From Neoarius graeffei (taxonomy: Eukaryota > Chordata > Actinopteri > Siluriformes > Ariidae), in NCBI RefSeq assembly GCF_027579695.1, contig NC_083587.1, positions 8,602,501-8,666,500 of the forward strand: a stretch of DNA of 64,000 nucleotides. Reading direction: 5' to 3'. This document shows, piece after piece, positions 10,754 to 20,935 of this stretch. The notes below the pieces were generated by a model. The model made no database searches. It worked only from the letters and a program-made list of their open reading frames with translations, and was not told the DNA's origin. The translations under genes were made by a program, and so were the position numbers. Numbering within the stretch: the first letter of the stretch is position 1; each line of letters begins with the position of its first letter.

Positions 10754-11883
10754 GGTCCCATGGCATCGTTTTTTTCATTAATTGTGCGGTGGTCTCTAGT
10801 ATGAATGAATGCCCTGTGAGCCGGTTTTGGTGAACAAAATGCTGTGGTTCTCCTGTTTCAGGCTGTTCTAGTTTGGTGGAGGAGTGGGTGGCGGGAGAAC
10901 GACAGGATTTCAGCTCTTATCATTAATATTCATGACATGTAAACTTGTTACCTCTGATTGGCTAACAGCACTGTGACGCTACCTCCAGTGGGTCAGAACA
11001 AGCGGATGTGGGTGTCTTACTATGGCGAGAGAGAAGGAACAAACCGCGAAGGGAAAAATACCACTCGCTGACGTCATTAAGGTGCGACGCGAGGAAATAA
11101 AAAAATTCAACAAATGTTTGGGTTTTTACTGAACAAACAAATAAAATGAACAAGTGACTTAAAAAAAAAAAGAATGTGGGTGTCTTTGTAAAAACTGTTT
11201 TGATTGGCTATTATAACCGAGCATGCTGCATGCTTTTTGGTTTTGTAGCGCAGAGTACCTGGCTAACTGCAGGAAGCGGTTAGCTGCACAGCTAATGTAG
11301 CCATTGCAAGGCTAACGCACCGATTTTAAAACACGGCAAAACGACTTAACAGTTATACACTTACTTGTTCACTGTTTGTGGCTGATGCGGCAGGGATGCT
11401 TGGTACGAACCCAGGCTTCAGTGACAGTTGATGTGCAAAACCTGCCCTGTACTGTCCCAAGTTGTGGAAACATTCATCAGGAAAATGCTTCCGACAAACA
11501 TACACCGTCTTAGGTAGACTCGACGGCGTATTATTGGAGTAAATAAAATTAAGCCACTGCGTCTTCAGGGGCTCTCCTGTCGGCAGTAAAAAAAGACTCC
11601 TTTCTGTGTTGTCACATCCATGTACAGCGCAACTTCCATGTTTGGTGGCAACTTTTGAGCTGGGCGGGCAATCCATACAGTGGGTGGGAATCATCTCCCT
11701 TGCTGACGTAGTAAAGGGAAGAGCTTATCAATGCGCCGTTTTGACGCGCCATTTTCAAATGTTGGGCATAGTTTGGTTTACACATTATGAAATTTCTAGC
11801 CACTGGGGTGACTTAAGAAGGTCAGAGGAACTCATTTTAACGTTAAAAAACCTCAGAAAGTGAAAATTTCATGCCATGGGACC
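10754..11883 (-). mobile_element. DNA transposon with GGTCCCATGGCAT ends and 6-bp target duplication
   Basis: Perfect 13-bp terminal inverted repeats GGTCCCATGGCAT, flanked by the direct repeat CTTCAA (10748-10753 and 11884-11889). Excising it restores the interrupted LINE endonuclease frame, which independently proves the boundaries. It encodes a THAP-like domain on the minus strand but no complete transposase, so it is a deletion derivative. A 6-bp duplication excludes hAT (8), Tc1 (TA), Kolobok (TTAA) and Harbinger (3); IS3EU-like is possible but from memory only. Confidence 0.85.
11353..11694 (-). CDS. THAP-domain peptide of the transposon
   Basis: 113-residue frame inside the GGTCCCATGGCAT element. 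From about residue 22 it shows a THAP-type C2CH zinc finger: CAVHGC, a conserved W (LKTQWLNFI), then YVCRKHFPDECF containing the last Cys and His. THAP fingers are the DNA-binding modules of several transposase types and recognise transposon ends. No catalytic domain follows, so this is a remnant. First Met at 11694 precedes the finger by a short unstructured stretch. Confidence 0.65.
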   Translation of the reverse strand: MIPTHCMDCPPSSKVATKHGSCAVHGCDNTERSLFLLPTGEPLKTQWLNFIYSNNTPSSLPKTVYVCRKHFPDECFHNLGQYRAGFAHQLSLKPGFVPSIPAASATNSEQVSV

Positions 11884-12006
11884 CTTCAATAAACTGTTTA
11901 AATTCTTGCCCATTGGCAATTAGACTCCTGGCATTCCACTGTAATATGGACAGTACCATTATAAAACACCACTACATGACTGCTGACTTTCAGACACTCT
12001 GGTTGC

Positions 12007-13179
12007 TTATACTGCATTTACAGACTCGACGGATAATTCCCCTATATCCAGGTACTTTTCTGCTGCTCTTGTGATAATCTTTATTCTCTCTGTTCTGCTA
12101 TCTGTCTGAGCTGAGCAACTGATAACTTCCACTATGAAGGCAACAAACTTTTTCTTCTCCACAATCGAGGTGTCTTCAGAAACTTTATAATTCAAAGATT
12201 GTGCAGCTCTTTGAGTAGGAGGTTGAGACACAGGTTGAGACACAGACACTGCTTTAGCATCAGATCGTACTTTGCTATCTATCTTTTTGATTGCATCAGC
12301 ATAGGTAAGCTTCTCCTTCACCCTTATGTTTTGAATCTGTACTGCTCTTTTATGGACCTCACATCCTTTATAAGCAGCGCTGTGCTCCCCTCCACAGTTA
12401 CAACACTTTTAGTTCCTACAGCACACTTTCCATATTCATGTTCCCCCCCACACTTGGCAAACCTGGCTTTAGCCCTACAGGCTGCAGCAATATGCCCAAA
12501 CCTTTGGCATTTAAAGCACCTTGTTGGTGGCGGAATGTATGCTCATACTGCATAACTGACATACCCAATCTTAACTCTTTCCGGTAATCGCTCTTCGTCC
12601 AGAGCTATCATAACTGACAAACTAGGACTTGTAACTGCATCTCTTGTAATAGGCAAACGTTTCACCTTGGTTACTCTAACCCCTTTCATGTTAACTCGGA
12701 TCTGTTCCTCTGTCAACTCAGTAGATACTCCAGATATCACACCTATACACTTCCCCTTTTCCTCCCACACTTGCGGCTTTATCGCTTTCCCCAATAGTGT
12801 TTTACACTTCATTAACCCCCTGCTGCTGGTCTCTATCTCTACACACAATCATCAAATTGCCATCTCTTAAAGTTTTGACTGTTTGTACTGCACCTACTAA
12901 CTTGTATACTGCCTCACTAACTTTTAAAGGATTTAAAGTACACGGGGATTGGAATCGAAGGATAACTTGAATTTCATTCCTTTTACCTTCCTCTCTCCAT
13001 CGGGTTCTATTTCTTTCCTTACTTCCTCGATTGACTCTCTGCCATTCTCCTGAGTATATATTTCTCTCATTGTAGTCGCTTGACGCTAGATCACCACCTT
13101 CATCTGCCTCCTCAATCCCCTCCATCTCACTCACTTCCTGCAAATCCTGGATCACACCTCCAGCCCCCCAAAAATCCAC
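12007..13179 (-). pseudogene. I-type LINE ORF1 (gag-like, CCHC knuckles), frameshifted
   Basis: Pieces 13179-12802, 12848-12543 and 12321-12007 line up with ORF1 of copies A and B (36054-37240, 37368-39363). Between 12543 and 12321 lies the knuckle region with RCFKCQRFGHIAAAC followed by a second, damaged knuckle (KCGGEHEYGKC). The C-terminal part has TERIKIITRAAEKYL, equivalent to TERIQIITKAA in copy B. ORF1 proteins of this LINE group bind element RNA. At least two frameshifts make it non-functional. Confidence 0.75.
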
Positions 13180-13205
13180 TCAGCCGAAATCTCGAAGATT
13201 TAAAT

Positions 13206-13347
13206 TCGGCTGTCGCAGCCCAGTGAGATACTGGCTGAAGAACTCGCACTTCCTTCTTCTTCTTCAGGATATAATGGCGGATTGGACACCATCCGGTGTA
13301 TTACCGCCACCTACAGGATAATTAAGTCCGCTACTAGTCCATCAGTC
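13206..13347 (-). mobile_element. 3' UTR of the right-arm I-type LINE, separated from its ORF
   Basis: Minus strand from 13347: CTAAG, then a UTR matching 1741-1861 (GTAGGTGGCGGTAATACACC), a GAAGAAGAAGAAGG tail, GGAAGTGCGAGTTCTTCAG and the CAGTATCTCACTGGGCTGCG terminal sequence. The coding end of this LINE is at 39904-40060. The two halves join exactly at the stop codon if 13355-39896 is removed. Confidence 0.8.
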
Positions 13348-13354
13348 TCTTAGA

Positions 13355-14001
13355 CAGGGCTGCCAACTTTTCGAAATTCCTTGGAGTGAGATTTTTTTTT
13401 GGGGGGGGTCGACGGCAAAATTTTTCCGCACACCATGCAGTAAGTGGGAATTTTGTATTCAGTTTGATATTCACTTGTCCCCCTGCATTCTGGTGTTTTG
13501 TTTGTGGGTCGTCCAGCTGGAGATGGACAATGGGGGGGGGGGGGGGGTTGAGATTTTGGATTTAGTAGATGTTCCTGCATTCTGGTGGATTTTTGGAGTG
13601 GCCTGCTGTGCCATACCTACATTCTTACACACCCTGACTTGCCAGGCCTTCAGCTTGTGGCCAACAAAAGCACCAAGTTTTGGCTTAAAAGCCCCCACAC
13701 TAGAAAACTACAGATGACTGCCAATGTTCCTGTAGCCCTATAGACCTGTGTTTCAGATTTAAAGGCAAGTTCATGTTTGAAAATATTTCATCAGCTAAGC
13801 CTAAACACCTTCTGAATTGAAACTAAATGTTAAGTTTTTAATAACTGTTGCAAAAAATAAGATTGTCCCTCACTGACTATTCATTATGCATTTAAGGGCT
13901 TTCCCCACCACTGGGTTCAGCAGAAGATTGGCATGGGGAAAAATATCAACAGCAAAAGAACAAATAAAATGCTTAAACAGTAAGCAAAATGTGCATGTGG
14001 T
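13355..14001. other. Left part of the backbone transposon, no gene
   Basis: Low coding potential; has a G-run of 17 at 13532-13548 and a G8 run near 13400. A near-repeat of CCCCTGCATTCTGGTG (13481) and TTCCTGCATTCTGGTGG (13571) lies about 90 bp apart. Confidence 0.5.
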
Positions 14002-14010
14002 ACAAGAAAC

Positions 14011-14624
14011 TAGTCTGGCTAACGCGACTTCAAAGCTCTACGAGCTATTGGTCTGGCCAAGATATTAAGCCCAACCGTTTCCCAGAGCCTGTGGTTGACC
14101 CGCCTCCCTGAAATGCCTCAGTTTGCTACTGGTTGAAGCCAGAAAAGGCTGTGACAAAGCTTAAACCAATCACATCACTCTTTCCTCTGACGTATGTGAC
14201 GTGACGGGGCTAACTGGTAGATTAAACTCTTACCGAAGCCGGTCGGGAGCAAGGCGAAAACGTCCTTCCTTTCAATAAATACCTCCAGGGCTGTTCTTTG
14301 CTCCGTTTTCAATGAGAACTTCCCGTTGAATGCTTTCAATACAGCATCTACCGCTGTGTTAAAGGCTTGCCGCTGCTCCATGTTCGTGATGTGAATGAAG
14401 CGCTTCCGGCATAGATTCTGTAAACAATCTATGGCTTCCGGTCGCAGTTCTACTACGTCACTGCCTTGAACACGCCTCTACCCAGGGCCGTTGGAGATGC
14501 TCAAAGTTGATTGGTTCCTGATTTTTCGGGAGCTTGGAAGAGCTGTAGATAGCTTGCCTGGCCAGACTTAGCTCGCAACAGGCCCTCGTGTTGCGTCACG
14601 CTTAGCATGGGCGGGCCCAGGCTA
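14011..14624 (-). mobile_element. RecQ-helicase-bearing transposon, copy 1 (9-bp duplication)
   Basis: Ends TAGTCTGG...CCAGGCTA (inverted TAGYCTGG) are flanked by ACAAGAAAC at 14002-14010 and 14625-14633. The 614-bp interior encodes, on the minus strand, the start of a RecQ-like helicase. A second, divergent copy is at 40985-41725. A helicase fragment between terminal inverted repeats with 9-bp duplications does not match a superfamily I can name confidently; helicase-carrying Kolobok and Academ lineages are known but make shorter duplications. Confidence 0.7.
14175..14381 (-). pseudogene. N-terminal fragment of a RecQ-like SF2 helicase
   Basis: 68 residues: a basic/Ala-rich lead, then SLKTEQRTALEVFIERKDVF (Q-motif-like segment ahead of Walker A) and FALLPTGFGKSLIYQLAP (Walker A: TGFGKS). 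The frame ends soon after, where copy 2 continues to motif Ia. ATP-binding motif intact but DExH and later motifs absent, so no helicase activity is possible. Wide presence of both copies inside TAGYCTGG ends indicates that this is the transposon's own gene, deleted internally. Confidence 0.65.
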
Positions 14625-14633
14625 ACAAGAAAC

Positions 14634-14979
14634 ATTAAAATGATTAAGTTTGAACAGTATTGAAACACAAAAAGCTGAACCTTGGCCATAGGTGGGAATG
14701 TGCACACAAAGTTGGGCTTAAAAAATTGTCATACTTAAATAAGCTATATTAATATATTTCTTATTAATTTATTTCTATGTTTCTTATTAGTAATAGAGCA
14801 TTCGTCAGGGCCTGTTATCTGACAAATATTCTCTACCTGTCTTGCCCCCTTTGAAACCCTGTCTCCTCAGTATATTGTTCCCGGTCTTTTTTTTTTTTTT
14901 TAATTATTCACAAGTTCAAGTTCTTTGATATTACAGGTGACCATGCTTTATTTACTTTAACTGAGCAATTACATACATC
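14634..14979. other. Backbone sequence, no gene
   Basis: AT-rich, with a poly-T run at 14888-14900. No recognisable frame. Confidence 0.5.
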
Positions 14980-14991
14980 ATAAATAATTAA

Positions 14992-17900
14992 CCACCCACA
15001 GAGGTAGCAGTAGGGGTTTGGTGCAGTGTGGATTGGGTGGCAGTCGAAGGCAGGGGCCTCGACGACCTGATCCCCGGACACAGCGGCTGGCTGTTGGGAC
15101 ATGGAATGTCACTTCGCTGGGGGGGAAGGAGCCTGAGCTTGTGCGGGAGGTTGAGAGGTACCGGCTAGAGATAGTCGGGCTCACCTCCACGCACAGCTTG
15201 GGCTCTGGAACCCAGCTCCTCGAGAGGGGCTGGACTTTCCACTTCTCTGGAGTCGCCCGTGGTGAGCGGCGGCGGGCTGGTGTGGGCTTCCTTATAGCTC
15301 CCCAGCTCAGCCGCCATGTGTTGGAGTTTACCCCAGTGAACGAGAGGGTCGCCTCTCTGCGCCTTCGGATTGGGGAGAGGGCTCTTGCTGTTGTTTGTGC
15401 CTACGGGCCAAATAGCAGTATAGAGTATCCGGCCTTCTTGGAGTCCCTGGGAGAGGTACTGAGGGGTGCTCAGACTGGGGACTCCATTGTGCTACTGGGG
15501 GACTTCAATGCTCACGTGGGCGATGACAGTGACACCTGGAGGGGGATCTCCGTTGGGAGGAACGGCCTCCCCGATCTGAACCCGAGTGGTGTTTTGTTAT
15601 TGGACTTCTGTGCTAGTCACAGTTTGTCCATAACGAACACCATGTTCGAGCATAGGGGTGTCCATAAGTGCACGTGGCACCAGGACACCTTAGGTCGGAG
15701 GTCGATGATCGACTTTGTAGTCGTGTCATCTGATCTCCGACCCTATGTCTTGGACACTCGGGTGAAGAGAGGGGCTGAGTTGTCAACTGATCACCACCTG
15801 GTGGTGAGTTGGATCCGCTGGCGGAGGAGGAAGCTGGACAGACCTGGCAGGCCCAAACGTATGGTGAGGGTCTGCTGGGAACGTCTGGCCGAGCACTCTG
15901 TTGGGGAGGTCTTTAACTCCCACCTCCGGGAGAGCTTTTCCCAGCTTCCGAGGGAGGCGGGGGACATTGAGTCTGAGTGGACCATGTTCTCTACCTCCAT
16001 TGTGGACGCAGCTGTTCGGAGCTGTGGCCGCAAGGTCTCCGGTGCCTGTCGTGGCGGCAATCCCCGAACCCGGTGGTGGACACCGGAAGTAAGGGATGCC
16101 GTCAAGCTGAAGAAGGAGTCCTATCGGGCCATGTTGACCTCCGGGACTCCTGAGGCAGCCGACGGGTATCGGCAGGCCAGGCGTGCTGCAGCTCGGGCAG
16201 TTGCAGAGGCAAAAACTCGGAACTGGGAGGAGTTCGGGGAGGCCATGGAGAAGGACTATCGGTCGGCCTCGAAGAAATTCTGGCAAACCGTCCGGCGCCT
16301 CAGGAGGGGGAAGCAATACTCTGCCAACACTGTTTACAGTGCGGGTGGGGAGCTGTTGACCTCGACTGGGGACATTGTCGGGCGGTGGAAGGAATACTTT
16401 GAGGATCTCCTCAATCCCACCGTCATGTCTTCCACTGAGGAGACTGAGGCTGATGACTCAGAGGTGGACTCGTCCATTACCCAAGCCGAAGTCACTGAGG
16501 TGGTTTGCAAGCTCCTCGGTGGCAAGGCACCGGGGGTGGATGAGATCCGCCCTGAGTATCTCAAGTCTCTGGATGTTGTGGGGCTGTCTTGGTTGACACG
16601 CCTCTGCAACATCGCGTGGCGGTCGGGGACAGTGCCTCTGGAGTGGCAGACTGGGGTGGTGGTCCCTCTTTTTAAGAAAGGGGACCGGAGAGTGTGCTCC
16701 AATTATAGGGGAATCACACTTCTCAGCCTCCCAGGGAAAGTTTACTCCAGGGTACTGGAGAGGAGAATTCGACCAATAGTCGAACCTCGGATCCAGGAGG
16801 AACAATGCGGTTTTCGTCCTGGTCGCGGAACACTGGACCAGCTCTATACCCTTCATAGGGTGCTCGAGGGTTCATGGGAGTTTGCCCAACCAGTCCACAT
16901 GTGCTTTGTGGATCTGGAGAAGGCATTCGACCGTGTCCCCCGTGGTATTCAGTGGGGGGTGCTTCGTGAGTATGGGGTTCGGGGCTCTTTGCTAAGGGCT
17001 GTCCGGTCCCTGTACGAACGGAGCAGGAGTCTGGTTCGCATTGCCGGCAGTAAGTCAGACCTGTTCCCAGTGCATGTTGGACTCCGTCAGGGCTGCCCTT
17101 TGTCACCGGTTCTGTTCATAATTTTTATGGACAGAATTTCTAGGCGCAGCCAGGGGCCGGAAGGAATCCTGTTTGGGAACCACAGGGTTTCATCTCTGCT
17201 TTTTGCGGATGATGTTGTCCTGTTGGCTTCTTCAAACCAGGACCTTCAGCATGCACTGGGGCGGTTTGCAGTCGAGTGTGAAGCGGCTGGGATGAGAATC
17301 AGCACCTCCAAGTCCGAGGCCATGGTTCTTGACCGGAAAAGGGTGGCTTGCCCTCTCCAGGTTGGTGGAGAAGTCCTGCCTCAAGTGGAGGAGTTTAAGT
17401 ATCTCGGGATCTTGTTCACGAGTGAGGGAAGGATGGAGCGTGAGATCGACAGGCGGATCGGTGCAGCCTCCGCAGTGATGCGGTCGCTTTACCGGTCCGT
17501 CGTGGTGAAGAAGGAGCTGAGCCAAAAGGCGAAGCTCTCAATTTACCGGTCGATCTACGTTCCGACTCTCACCTATGGTCATGAGCTTTGGGTAATGACA
17601 GAAAGAACAAGATCGCGGATACAAGCGGCTGAAATGAGTTTCCTTCGCAGGGTGGCTGGGCGCTCCCTTAGAGATAGGGTGAGAAGCACAGTCACTCGGG
17701 AGGAGCTCGGAGTAGAGCCGCTGCTCCTCCACATCGAGAGGAACCAGCTGAGGTGGCTCGGGCATCTTTTTCGGATGCCTCCTGGACGCCTCCCTGGGGA
17801 GGTGTTCCAGGCATGTCCCCCTGGGAGGAGGCCCCGGGGAAGACCCAGGACACGCTGGAGGGACTATGTCTCTCGGCTGGCCTGGGAACGCCTCGGTGTT

Positions 17901-18015
17901 CTTCCCGAGGAGCTGGCCGAGGTGTCTGGGGAAAGGGAAGTTTGGGCTTCCATGCTTAGACTGCTGCCTCCGCGACCCGGTCCTGGATAAGCGGAAGAAG
18001 ACGAGACGAGACGAG
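14992..18015 (+). mobile_element. Rex3 (RTE-clade) LINE with 12-bp target duplication
   Basis: Flanked by ATAAATAATTAA at 14980-14991 and 18016-18027. The interior is one long ORF and a short 3' tail ending GGATAAGCGGAAGAAG followed by three GACGA units, a variant of the short tandem tail of Rex3. Two 20-base sites widely used to amplify Rex3 occur exactly: TGGCAGACTGGGGTGGTGGT at 16644 and CAGGGCTGCCCTTTGTCACC at 17089. About 3 kb with an unbroken ORF, so it is a young insertion. Confidence 0.93.
15018..17990 (+). CDS. Rex3 endonuclease-reverse transcriptase polyprotein (intact)
   Basis: 990 residues without stops. Endonuclease: [12 protein letters not shown] (about residue 26), [10 protein letters not shown] (about 158), [11 protein letters not shown], and [10 protein letters not shown] (catalytic His, about 255). 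Reverse transcriptase: [46 protein letters not shown] (first Asp), [12 protein letters not shown], and [12 protein letters not shown] (FADD, about 725). The C-terminal region has [12 protein letters not shown] and [10 protein letters not shown], typical of RTE elements. The enzyme nicks DNA and reverse-transcribes its RNA there. All key residues seen are present. The 5' UTR is only 26 bp here, so the element may be slightly 5'-truncated and the start at 15018 is the first Met in frame. No ORF1, as in RTE. Confidence 0.92.
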   Translation: MVQCGLGGSRRQGPRRPDPRTQRLAVGTWNVTSLGGKEPELVREVERYRLEIVGLTSTHSLGSGTQLLERGWTFHFSGVARGERRRAGVGFLIAPQLSRHVLEFTPVNERVASLRLRIGERALAVVCAYGPNSSIEYPAFLESLGEVLRGAQTGDSIVLLGDFNAHVGDDSDTWRGISVGRNGLPDLNPSGVLLLDFCASHSLSITNTMFEHRGVHKCTWHQDTLGRRSMIDFVVVSSDLRPYVLDTRVKRGAELSTDHHLVVSWIRWRRRKLDRPGRPKRMVRVCWERLAEHSVGEVFNSHLRESFSQLPREAGDIESEWTMFSTSIVDAAVRSCGRKVSGACRGGNPRTRWWTPEVRDAVKLKKESYRAMLTSGTPEAADGYRQARRAAARAVAEAKTRNWEEFGEAMEKDYRSASKKFWQTVRRLRRGKQYSANTVYSAGGELLTSTGDIVGRWKEYFEDLLNPTVMSSTEETEADDSEVDSSITQAEVTEVVCKLLGGKAPGVDEIRPEYLKSLDVVGLSWLTRLCNIAWRSGTVPLEWQTGVVVPLFKKGDRRVCSNYRGITLLSLPGKVYSRVLERRIRPIVEPRIQEEQCGFRPGRGTLDQLYTLHRVLEGSWEFAQPVHMCFVDLEKAFDRVPRGIQWGVLREYGVRGSLLRAVRSLYERSRSLVRIAGSKSDLFPVHVGLRQGCPLSPVLFIIFMDRISRRSQGPEGILFGNHRVSSLLFADDVVLLASSNQDLQHALGRFAVECEAAGMRISTSKSEAMVLDRKRVACPLQVGGEVLPQVEEFKYLGILFTSEGRMEREIDRRIGAASAVMRSLYRSVVVKKELSQKAKLSIYRSIYVPTLTYGHELWVMTERTRSRIQAAEMSFLRRVAGRSLRDRVRSTVTREELGVEPLLLHIERNQLRWLGHLFRMPPGRLPGEVFQACPPGRRPRGRPRTRWRDYVSRLAWERLGVLPEELAEVSGEREVWASMLRLLPPRPGPG

Positions 18016-18027
18016 ATAAATAATTAA

Positions 18028-18280
18028 AAATAAATACCCTGTAAATAAACAATAGGTATGGTGGCTAATGGCTCTTCTTGCATTTGTAATATCTCTTACT
18101 TGCTTTATTTTACAACATTTCCAGTATGGCTTCAAATAAAGTCATAAAGTATGATAACATACAGTAAACAAACTAAAAATGCGCCTTAATAACCGTGTGC
18201 TAAGGAGGTGCTCTCCCGTGCTGCTTGTTGGGGAAGATAGAGGCTGTGGCACGGCAGGAGGCCTATAATGATTTAGCATG
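18028..18280. other. Backbone sequence, no gene
   Basis: AT-rich interval between the Rex3 3' duplication and the hAT; no open frame of interest. Confidence 0.5.
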
Positions 18281-18288
18281 CCTAGTAC

Positions 18289-19449
18289 CAGGGGCGCCAC
18301 TAGAAATCTTGGGCCCTATGAAAGATTACAATTTAGGGGCCCCCCCCGGTAAAATTTTCAAGCTCAAGCAACTGAATTTGAAGTCTGTTTTTGGCTGGCA
18401 CTTCTACTTTACTATGCATGTGATCAGCTACCTAGCAAGTTTAGGTGATACAATTATTTGGTATATGAACATTTTAAATGCAGAACCGTCAGAATTAGAC
18501 TGAATAGACTGTTGCCTTAAAATGAAAATTCCATGATATATATGGAAGATATATTATATTTCTTTTATGAGCAACTATTATTAGGCCACTCAGTAGCCTA
18601 TGGAGTTCATTCAATCCAAATGTTTGTGTTGAGAGAAACTGCATGCATCACTGTATCAGTATGGATTTATAACATTCTGTATGCACATTATGGATACTCC
18701 AGAGCCCTCCAGCAAACATCAATAATCAGGATTACAAAATGTATTCCTTTGTTTCCTCCATTTATTGACTTATTGTATGTGATCAAATGTATGCCTTGAT
18801 GAATAACTACACTAGTTTTTTGATACAATTACAGAGTGCACTGCAAGAAATCCACTAAGTGTTTTTGGTTTCTTTTAGGCATCACGCATTTATTAGAAAA
18901 CACAGCAAATGCTCGAATATTTAAGTTAAATACTTAGCAACAGTATCAATAAATCCACACATGAACAATGGCAAAACATCTAGACTTAATTATACAATAA
19001 AGATACCTATGAAAAAAGGTGATTTTTTTTCACACACAGTGTGACATCCGGACTTCATAATTCATCACACCTGCTCCTGCTTAGCAACTTCTAGAATGTT
19101 CACCTCTGTTGCGCACATAGAAAAACTGACAGCTGATCTAAGCTGAGCTAATAGCTCTGTGCACACACGGAGCTACACATTTCACGTGTCCCGCGCCCAG
19201 AATCAGACTGTGCCATTAGTAAAAAGGGTGGAGGGGTGAAATGACAATATCATAAATAATTCAAGAAAAATGTTATAGCAAGTCATAACCATGTATAATT
19301 TGCTTATTTTAACAGATGAAATGAAGTTTTATTTCAAAAACTTACACAAGGCAATAATATTAAAATAATATTGATATCCCTCACAGGCCCCCCTGTCAGT
19401 GCCAGGCCCTTAGAATCGTCCTAACTTTTCCCCCCTAGCGGCGCCCCTG
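18289..19449. mobile_element. Non-autonomous hAT, CAGGGGCGCC ends, 8-bp duplication
   Basis: Inverted ends CAGGGGCGCCACTAG and CTAGCGGCGCCCCTG, flanked by CCTAGTAC at 18281-18288 and 19450-19457. An 8-bp duplication with CAGGG-type ends is the hAT signature. The 1161-bp interior is AT-rich and has no transposase; short open frames at 18300-18800 show no domain. Ends of this type mark a common vertebrate hAT group. Confidence 0.9.
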
Positions 19450-19610
19450 CCTAGTACACAGCTCTCGATATGGCATTCAATATTCTCACAACACTTATAG
19501 GCTAAAACGATTAAGAAACTTTATACAAGTTCATAATTACACCAGTAACACCACACATTGGCGTGCCTATGTACAAACCTGTCTGAGACACCCGTCTTCA
19601 ACTCAGATAC

Positions 19611-20047
19611 TGTAAGAATATAATCCTGAATACTCCTAAACCTACTCTTGTAAATGCGCGGCCCAAGGGTGACTGTCGTTTAGTGTAGCAGTTTAGGGTT
19701 TACTTTAGGCCAGCTACAATACAGTACGTGCTGCTCTGTACATTTTGCATTTCCACATGTTCTGTTCCCGTTTCATATCCTGATTTTGTCTATGTTTTTG
19801 TGTGAAACATCCTGTTGAACTGTGCATAACTCTTGTGACCTTGATACTGAGTGTGCAAAGCACATTCCGTAACTTTCCACTGCTGATACTCCCTACGAAG
19901 AGTGTATATATAAAGCCCCGACGCAGCTGCGCGTTGGGGCACGACTGAGAATAAACCAGATTGATTTAACTCATGTGGTTTGCTCTCTTTTTGTCCTCGG
20001 AGTACTCCTTGTAACGCATCTGAACAGCACGCAGCACAATCCTAACA
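19611..20047 (+). repeat. 5' LTR
   Basis: Starts TGTAAG and ends CTAACA. TATA-like TATATATAAAG at 19905-19915 and polyadenylation signal AATAAA at 19950-19955 define the promoter and R region. By eye it is identical to the 3' LTR. Confidence 0.92.
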
Positions 20048-20050
20048 ATT

Positions 20051-20068
20051 TGGTGACCCCGACGTGAT
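20051..20068 (+). other. Primer-binding site for tRNA-Trp
   Basis: TGGTGACCCCGACGTGAT lies 3 bases after the LTR. It is complementary to the 3' end of vertebrate tRNA-Trp including CCA (18 of 18 as I recall that tRNA). Trp priming is known for avian alpharetroviruses; its use here is a family marker. Confidence 0.85.
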
Positions 20069-20077
20069 ACTCTCAAT

Positions 20078-20086
20078 CAGGTAAGA
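20078..20086 (+). other. Probable major 5' splice donor
   Basis: CAG|GTAAGA, a strong consensus donor placed just after the primer site, where retroviruses put the donor for spliced env RNA. Confidence 0.55.
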
Positions 20087-20120
20087 CATGTTTGATTGAC
20101 TACCTGGTTGGAAGTAGCTC

Positions 20121-20256
20121 CGTAGTGCCCTAAGGAGGGCTTTGTTTTCCCTGGTTCGAGTCCAGGAAGAGCGCGCTATAGAAATTTGTGTAGCGCCCTA
20201 AGGAGGGCTTGGTTTTCCCTGGTTCGAGTCCAGGAAGAGCGCGCTATAGAAATTTA
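20121..20256 (+). repeat. Duplicated 68-bp structured leader unit
   Basis: Two near-identical tandem copies (20121-20188, 20189-20256). Each can fold into an outer stem TAGYGC/GCGCTA enclosing two hairpins: CCCT-AAGG-AGGG and CCTGG-TTCGAGT-CCAGG. The second hairpin is identical in form to a tRNA T arm and contains a B-box-like GGTTCGAGTCC. Position between splice donor and gag is where packaging signals lie. Confidence 0.75.
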
Positions 20257-20307
20257 GATAAATATCTGCTGTTTGTTTCTGTTCAGATCCATTTGCTTTA
20301 CTGTACG

Positions 20308-20526
20308 ATGGGGGGCTCGTATCCTAAACCTGAGGTCACAGACACCCCGGCGGAATGGATGAATAAGTGCGGTTTAGGCTATTACGTTACGCCGTGGCTG
20401 GACAATTTGGCTGGGTGGACGGAGGCAAATCCTCAGATTCCATCGTATCCCCGTGATGGGACGTTTAATCCAGGCTTCCTTGCTTCAGCGCACCGTATGA
20501 TTTACGAAAGCAATGGTTTGACATGA
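20308..20526 (+). pseudogene. Truncated gag (N-terminal matrix region)
   Basis: Begins MGGS, a good N-myristoylation context (Gly2), followed by a matrix-like segment rich in Trp and Pro (PAEWMNKCGLGYYVTPWL). It stops after 72 residues; capsid and nucleocapsid are missing because the sequence jumps within about 130 bp to the end of protease. A matrix would direct Gag to the membrane; here only this stub remains. Confidence 0.6.
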
Positions 20527-20559
20527 AGAAGGTATGGGATAAATCAAAGGGTGTTTACA

Positions 20560-20935
20560 CCCCGAGACCTGTTTTAAAGGCTATTCCAAAACCAAAACTT
20601 TCTCAGTCAACCTCCCATGTAAAAGCGAGGGAGGAATAGTTACGTCCCACTCATTCCTCATCTCATATACATGTCCAGTAAATTTGTTAGCACATGATTT
20701 AATGTGCAAATTAGAAGTAAATCTCACATCCACTCCAGATGGACTAACTATTGAAGTAAGTGAAATGTGCGGTGTGCAGTATGGGTTTGGAAGCCCTCTG
20801 TATGTGTATGTCTGGCAGCTCTGTTCAGATCAGCTCACACAAACTCCAAAACACCTTGTACAGCTCGCACACTTGAACACCTCATCAGTTGACACAGATT
20901 ATATGATGAGGAGCGTTTGCTCGAAATAGTCGATG
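20560..20935 (+). pseudogene. Remnant of protease C-terminal region
   Basis: The frame through 20650-20760 contains CPVNLL followed by a short hydrophilic LxxKLxV segment, the pattern of retroviral protease C termini ahead of RT (normally CPxNLLGRD; here the Gly-Arg pair is changed to Ala-His). The catalytic DTG half is missing. It is not fused in frame to the pol ORF at 21131 owing to stops near 20930-21110. A poly-T run at 21031-21042 is a likely frameshift site. Confidence 0.55.

Larger units (their letters stand above)
10553..13205 (-). mobile_element. I-type LINE, 5' part (copy D), split by a DNA transposon
   Basis: Minus-strand copy containing ORF1 (13179 to about 12000) and the first third of the endonuclease. 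The endonuclease is cut by 10754-11883: removing that element and one copy of CTTCAA rejoins the frame ...KQFIEEQQVKPN.... The copy stops near 10553, so everything after the endonuclease N-terminal region is missing. ORF1 is in several frames. Its 5' end follows directly after the CAGTATCTC terminal sequence at 13206-13228. Confidence 0.75.

Noticed and set aside
15783..16316. Long minus-strand open frame opposite Rex3
   Set aside because: Antisense shadow of a GC-rich coding sequence; no domain and no independent signal.
20115..20170. Possible tRNA gene (A-box-like TAGCTCCGTAG and perfect B box)
   Set aside because: No acceptor or anticodon stem can be drawn, and the unit is duplicated within a retroviral leader; kept only as a structured repeat.
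20308..20325. TGGGGGGCTCGT resembles a tRNA-Pro primer-binding site
   Set aside because: It lies inside the gag start, 260 bp from the LTR, and a full-length tRNA-Trp site is correctly placed at 20051.
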